Of a DNA stretch of 64,000 bases, positions 59,323 to 64,000 are shown piece after piece. A program made the position numbers and the translations under genes. This stretch comes from Panicum virgatum (taxonomy: Eukaryota; Streptophyta; Magnoliopsida; Poales; Poaceae): the NCBI RefSeq assembly GCF_016808335.1, contig NC_053141.1, positions 26,588,261 to 26,652,260 on the forward strand, written 5' to 3'. Numbering within the stretch: position 1 is the first letter of the stretch; the number at the start of each line of letters is the position of its first letter. The notes under the pieces were generated by a model. The model worked only from the letters and a program-made list of their open reading frames with translations. It made no database searches and was not told the DNA's origin.

Positions 59323-59518
59323 AACACCGTTACTGTAATAGAAACATGCAAAATAATATTTTTAGGCCTAGTTTGGGAGCAGGTGCTAATTAGCCCAGGG
59401 AAGCAAGTCCCTCGCGGGGAAACACCGTTACTGTAATAGAAACATGCAAAACAATATTTTTAGGCCTAGTTTGGCAGCAGGTGCTAATTAGCCCAGGGAA
59501 GCAAGTCCCTCGCGGGGA
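59323..59518 (+). repeat. 98-bp tandem duplication
   Basis: Two copies (59323-59420 and 59421-59518) beginning AACACCGTTACTGTAATAGA and ending CTCGCGGGGA, nearly identical. They contain TAGGCCTAGTTTGG, which resembles a MITE end. Confidence 0.9.
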
Positions 59519-62500
59519 ATTTTCTGGGATCACCGGTTCCCCGTTCCACCCTAGGGGAGATATCCCCAAATGGCAGAATTTCCCAGCTGCTGGTTGGAAC
59601 GTTTTTCCCCGCGGGGAGGGGGGGTTAACCACGAACTGTCTTCCTGCTGTTTTCAATTACCCAAGGGAGATATGATAGGTATGTTTTGAAAAAAAAAATC
59701 ACAAAATGGATGTAACTTAAAAATAACAGGATCAACACATCAACATCACAGGTCATCTCCATTCTCACATTCAACAGATAATAAAAATAAAATAAAATGG
59801 ATCACTATGAACTTTGACACTAGAACAAATTGTGACTTTAGCTCTTTTCACAAGATTCACATTGCCTTGCCGCTTCACTTTCCTTTTTACGTTCCCAGCA
59901 TAAAGAAAGTACCATAGAACAAGCGAGCTGGGCTTTTCAAGTTGCTTCCACCAAGTGCTCTGCATGTAACACAAAGAAATTTGCCCTCCAAAGTTAAGCT
60001 TCATAATCGCCAATCTGGACTACTCCCAATCTGAACTTGAACAACCAAACAATGTTAAGATATAACTATATTGACAGAACAACTTTTATAAGAAAGCTCA
60101 TGACATACCTATCTTGCCTTGGGTTTGGCTAAAAAAATCACAACCAGATAGTACAAATAACTCAAAAAATAGCAAGCTAAAATAAGGCTAATAGAGCAGA
60201 CATCAAAAAAGGCTACTGGGTACGAGATGCCACCATGGTTCCTATGCGTATATTACAGTTCAGCTTCTGTTTGTGCATAGCTAAGTACTGAGTTACCATG
60301 ATTCCCATATTTTCAAGTACTGAGCAGACCATTCTGATAGGTAAGTAGATGTGATTTACCACAGTTGCGATAACTCTGAAATAGTTGCATCCACGGCTCA
60401 TTATTCAAGCTGTAGCTACAAAAAGAAGCAGAGAAAAAAAAACAAGGAGACGACTGATTTTCCACTTGAGCCCCAACGTGAATTCAAGATAAAATCTATT
60501 GCAACTTGAGGTAAATTTTATCCATGCAGTTCAAACTTCAAGCCAAACATGAACCTAAAACAGATGTTGCAATTTTTTTTAGAAAAATGTCAATATATAG
60601 ATAGATCTAAAACAGCACACAAGTAACTGAAGGCCAGAGAGACAGAGTGTGTGGCAAAGCAGGAAGTGCTAAACAACCTTGGATGAGTGTGAACGACAGC
60701 TAGTGAGCAGAGGGAGATGGGGCAGAAGGCAGTTTCTTCACCACTGGAATGGGAATGGAGCTGCAGTTGTTCTGCTCATCAGAGAGGGTGGATGGTTCAA
60801 CAAAGCAAGTGTAAATATTCAGCACAAATTAATTTTATCGAGACGACATCATAGGTGAATTTACAAATACGAATACATGCTTCTTAATGTAAAGACTACA
60901 CACTATATCTGAAAATAATGAGCTCCTATCATTACTTTTTAGCTTAGTCAGGTTCAGTTAGCTGGCCGGGTCAGTCAAGGTCGGTTGGATGTCGTGGTCT
61001 TTAGAATTTGAATCAATTGCTCTCCAACAGACATGTCTAGGGTGTTATGGCCAGTAGTTTACCATTGAGGCCGTGCATGTAATCAGTTCTACAAATTAGA
61101 AACCAATGCAATAAGTGTTTTCTGTGTTCCTGATAGTTGAGAGCTAACAATTTGGCTTGGAACTGACAAGCAAGGAATCCACATGAGCATTATTATAAAT
61201 TAAATTTGTAACTCATGTGTGCAAATGTTATATATTCGTTTCACAGACATGGCAAAAAAAAAGAACATGTACAGCATAGTTAGTATATTGTCAGGGAGAG
61301 CAATCGTCTCTAGATCGGTGAAAATATATTGTGATGAGTTTAATTCCAAAGTCCCAAAATTTGACCTTCCTAATCTATCTAAGGCTAAGAAATCAGCAGG
61401 AATTCCTCTAACTCTCATGATAAATTGCACACACTGCAAACACAACCCTGATCACTACCTTCCAACATTTGGGACAACATATATCAAACCAGTTCCCATG
61501 GCAGGGCAGTCAGTTCCAGGCCACACCTATTGCAAACACAAACCATTCAGACATTCAGATAATCATGCGGTGCAAAGATGGGAGGCTTACCTAGGCCAAG
61601 AATAACCGGTCAACACATGAACAAGGAGTGGTTCTTGGAGAATGGAGTGATGGCCGAGATCTGCGAGCACTACAGATGAAATCAGGATAGGAGTAGAAAC
61701 CCTAGGAGGCTAGGAAACTGAACAACCATATCTGCACAAGGGGGGAGGGGTAGAACTCACACACGCCAAGGAAAACGAGGTAGAAACTGCCGTGCTAGAG
61801 GTGCGGCTGCAGATCAGGATCTCCAAGGGGGTGGTGGTGTTGCAGCCGATGGGGAAGCGGAGCAGTGCGGTGGCGGAGCGAGCGACGAGGAAGTAGAGGA
61901 GGAGGAGGAGGAGGAGGAGGAGGGGCGGACGCGGTTGGACGTGGAGGTAGAGGGGCACGGCCGCGCATGACGCAAAGGTGGAGGGGCGACGGCCGACGGT
62001 GCAGGTTGCGGAGGTGGAGGGGCGAGCGAGGGAGGGGAAGCGCGCCCGGCCTGGTGAGTCGTGGTTTTCTCCCCGTGGAAAACGAAGGGATTGGGGTCGT
62101 GGATCCCCATCATGTGTGCTTCCAAATGTCGCAGCATTCTTCCACGGGTGAGCAAGCACCGTGGGCTTCCAGCCCCAGGAAAAGATAGGGATTCCGGCGG
62201 GGTTTGGGGCTAGTTTGGGAGGAGGGGGAAGCTTTGCCCGGGGAAGGTAATCCTACGCGGGAAATTTTCTATCTTTCAATTCCCTGGGTGCCATTCCCCA
62301 CCGCGGTTAGCATATTCCCGCTGCTATTTGGGGGAACCGGTGGGGGTGGGGTTGGACGTGGCTGGGGTCCGAGATCGCTACCTGGCAACGGCTGCAGGTC
62401 CAAAACAGCTTTAGCAGCATGTAGCTGAACGGCTGCAGCTGTTTGATGGCTGTACAGATTGCTGTTGGCCACAGTGCAGCAACAACAATCTCTACCGAAC

Positions 62501-62725
62501 ACCAAAAAATGGTCTCAATGGAGCAGAAAAATCTTTTTTCAAAAAAAATTAAAGCAGAAAAATCATGAAAAATAATTAAAATAATAAAATAAGAATATCG
62601 GTGCCCAATAATTAAATATACAAGATAACTTATTGCAGGGTCAACCATATATCCATACATTCACACCAACAAATACAAATGTCAATCCTCATTTTCTACA
62701 ACAAAAAATCATCTTCACTCGGCAC
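59519..62725. other. Noncoding DNA with MITE-like and gene-leader-like pieces
   Basis: 59463-59690 and 62205-62400 share CTAGTTTGG and GGGAATTTTCT or GGGAAATTTTCT text in the same orientation, possibly two copies of one MITE family. 61600-62190 on minus resembles a GC-rich leader with (TCC)n and a donor-like GTAAGCC at about 61590; (GAG)n at 61896-61923. The 128-codon plus frame at 61219-61605 is not recognised and not supported as a gene. Confidence 0.4.
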
Positions 62726-63919
62726 CAGGGTTCTCCTTTTCGTTTGTTAACCGAATCCCGCCATCCGCCGAAAACGAAATTTCGGCCGAAATTTCGGTAA
62801 ATTTCGCTAATTCCGAACGAAAAGGGATTTTGAATTCAAAAACCGAAATTCCGTTTCATTCCGACCGAAATTTTGGTTATTTTGACCGAAATTTCGGTGA
62901 TTTGGACCGAAATTTGGTTTTTGTCGACCGAAAAATGATGCAAATTAACAGAAAATGATGTCACTGTACTGTATATATGGAAAAATTGAAAATTTTGGCA
63001 AAATTTCCCCTGATTATGTGTATATTGACAGTTTATAATACATAACATATATAACTCCACAAAACAATGACAAATACACCATTTAACACATAACTCATGT
63101 CCAAAGTCCACACATACAATGCAATACATCCAAAGTCCATTAGAATTATTACAATCCAAAGATACAACTCATATCCAAAATGTTGGAAAGATTTTTTCTA
63201 TACATTCCATGCCAAATCAACTAACAAATCCTAACATTTCCTCTAACCCTAGCTTCCCCATTGCAAAAACAGCATGAAGTTCATCACATATCACCAGTAA
63301 CTAACTTAGATCAACATCAACAAGCATCACCATCGCAAAATAACCTCATACCTTTCTTTCCCGGAGCCAGCGCCGAAATCCGGACCCTAGTAGCGGTTTT
63401 TCGCCGGTAAAACAGCGAAATCCGGTCGGGATGCCGCGGTAAGCCGCCGCGCCTTCCTAGCAGCAGGATCCGCTACATACCGGTCGGAATCCGGTGATAT
63501 TCCACCGAAATTTCGGTTCCCGGCAGCAAAATCAGCTGCTTGCGGCGACGGAAGGGCGGAGGGATGGAAGGGGAACAGAGATGAGAGCGAGGAGGGGACT
63601 GGACAAGTGACGAGCTGCGTCGAGGCGGACCCAGGTGAGTTGGGTAGGTTAAAACGCTTAACGGGTTTCTTAGTGGTTAACAGGTCCGAACCCATTTAGT
63701 GATTTCAACCAACCAAATCAACTTATTTTCCAATTATTTCAAGTGCTAATTGCTCAAAAAAACATCTAGTTTTTTATCATATTTTTTACATATTTTTTTA
63801 CAATTTTTTTGAATTTTTGAATTTTGAAACGAAATATACCGAAATTCCACCTCCCGGTAACTAGCGAAAACGAAAAAAAACGAAATTTCGGCGAAATTCC
63901 ACCGAAATTGTAAACCCTG
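62726..63919. mobile_element. hAT element packed with CCGAAATTTCGG palindromes
   Basis: 1194 bp beginning CAGGGTTCTCC and ending GTAAACCCTG, inverted CAGGGTT ends. Flanked by CTCGGCAC (62718-62725 and 63920-63927), an exact 8-bp duplication. Both ends are dense in CGAAATTTCGG and CCGAAATT motifs. The interior (63000-63720) has no recognised coding sequence. Same terminal style as the element at 24793-25381. Confidence 0.92.
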
Positions 63920-63927
63920 CTCGGCAC

Positions 63928-64000
63928 TTGCATCAAACCAAACTTCAATGCATCTCAATTATGGAGAAATCTCTGGTAGGTGTGATTCCTAAGACATCTG
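63928..64000. other. Flanking sequence to window end
   Basis: Too short to interpret; the flank continues the sequence interrupted at 62718 by the hAT element. Confidence 0.3.

Noticed and set aside
61219..61605. 128-codon plus-strand frame with Cys/His residues
   Set aside because: No family recognised, AT-rich repeat context, no splice or start support.

Overview
The window is nuclear DNA of a grass (Poaceae; probably panicoid, but that is only an impression). Two ordinary nuclear genes with plant-type introns sit on the left, and almost everything else is nested transposable elements of grass type: Ty3/gypsy and copia-like LTR elements, hAT and Tourist elements, a LINE scrap, an endogenous pararetrovirus and a piece of plastid DNA.

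1-17.5 kb, gene-bearing part. The plus strand carries the 3' end of an ADP-glucose pyrophosphorylase large-subunit gene. Its last exon is present twice, 7.8 kb apart, because a segment holding an LTR, half of a hAT element, the exon and the 3' flank is directly repeated on both sides of a gag-only (TR-GAG-like) retroelement. Facing it tail to tail on the minus strand is a complete 19-exon gene for the alpha subunit of pyrophosphate-dependent phosphofructokinase (619 codons, all splice sites read here), with a 1.07 kb solo LTR in intron 5.

17.5-25.8 kb, transposon graveyard. A LINE zf-RVT scrap is followed by an almost closed palindrome built from two copies of a hAT transposase gene, with a 21-base loop and a 400-bp MITE in one arm. 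Two Tourist-like MITEs and a hAT element packed with CCGGT motifs follow.

25.8-35.6 kb, gypsy element G1 (plus strand). It has a chimeric 5' LTR with two TATA boxes, a decayed gag, a 325-bp fragment of plastid 16S rDNA where the protease should be, RT-RNase H-integrase with a few stops, and a short antisense ORF before the 3' LTR.

35.6-39.9 kb and 51.5-62.7 kb are repeat-derived noncoding DNA with only isolated recognisable pieces. 40.0-51.5 kb is a broken endogenous caulimovirid: a movement-protein region on minus and a coat-protein region on plus. It is split by gypsy element G2 (41274-50720, minus strand, TSD AGAAC). G2 belongs to the same LTR family as G1. It keeps gag and protease, has lost RT and integrase, and carries on the opposite strand a multi-exon plant mobile domain (PMD) plus coiled-coil gene. 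The right end holds another hAT element (62726-63919) packed with CCGAAATTTCGG palindromes.

How the parts relate: the two host genes are both carbohydrate-metabolism genes and look intact where visible. G1 and G2 are complementary defective elements (one has pol, the other gag-protease). The hAT palindrome is a possible hairpin-RNA source. No CRISPR, operon, tRNA gene or functional rRNA gene was seen. All coordinates and motifs were read by eye; no search was run.
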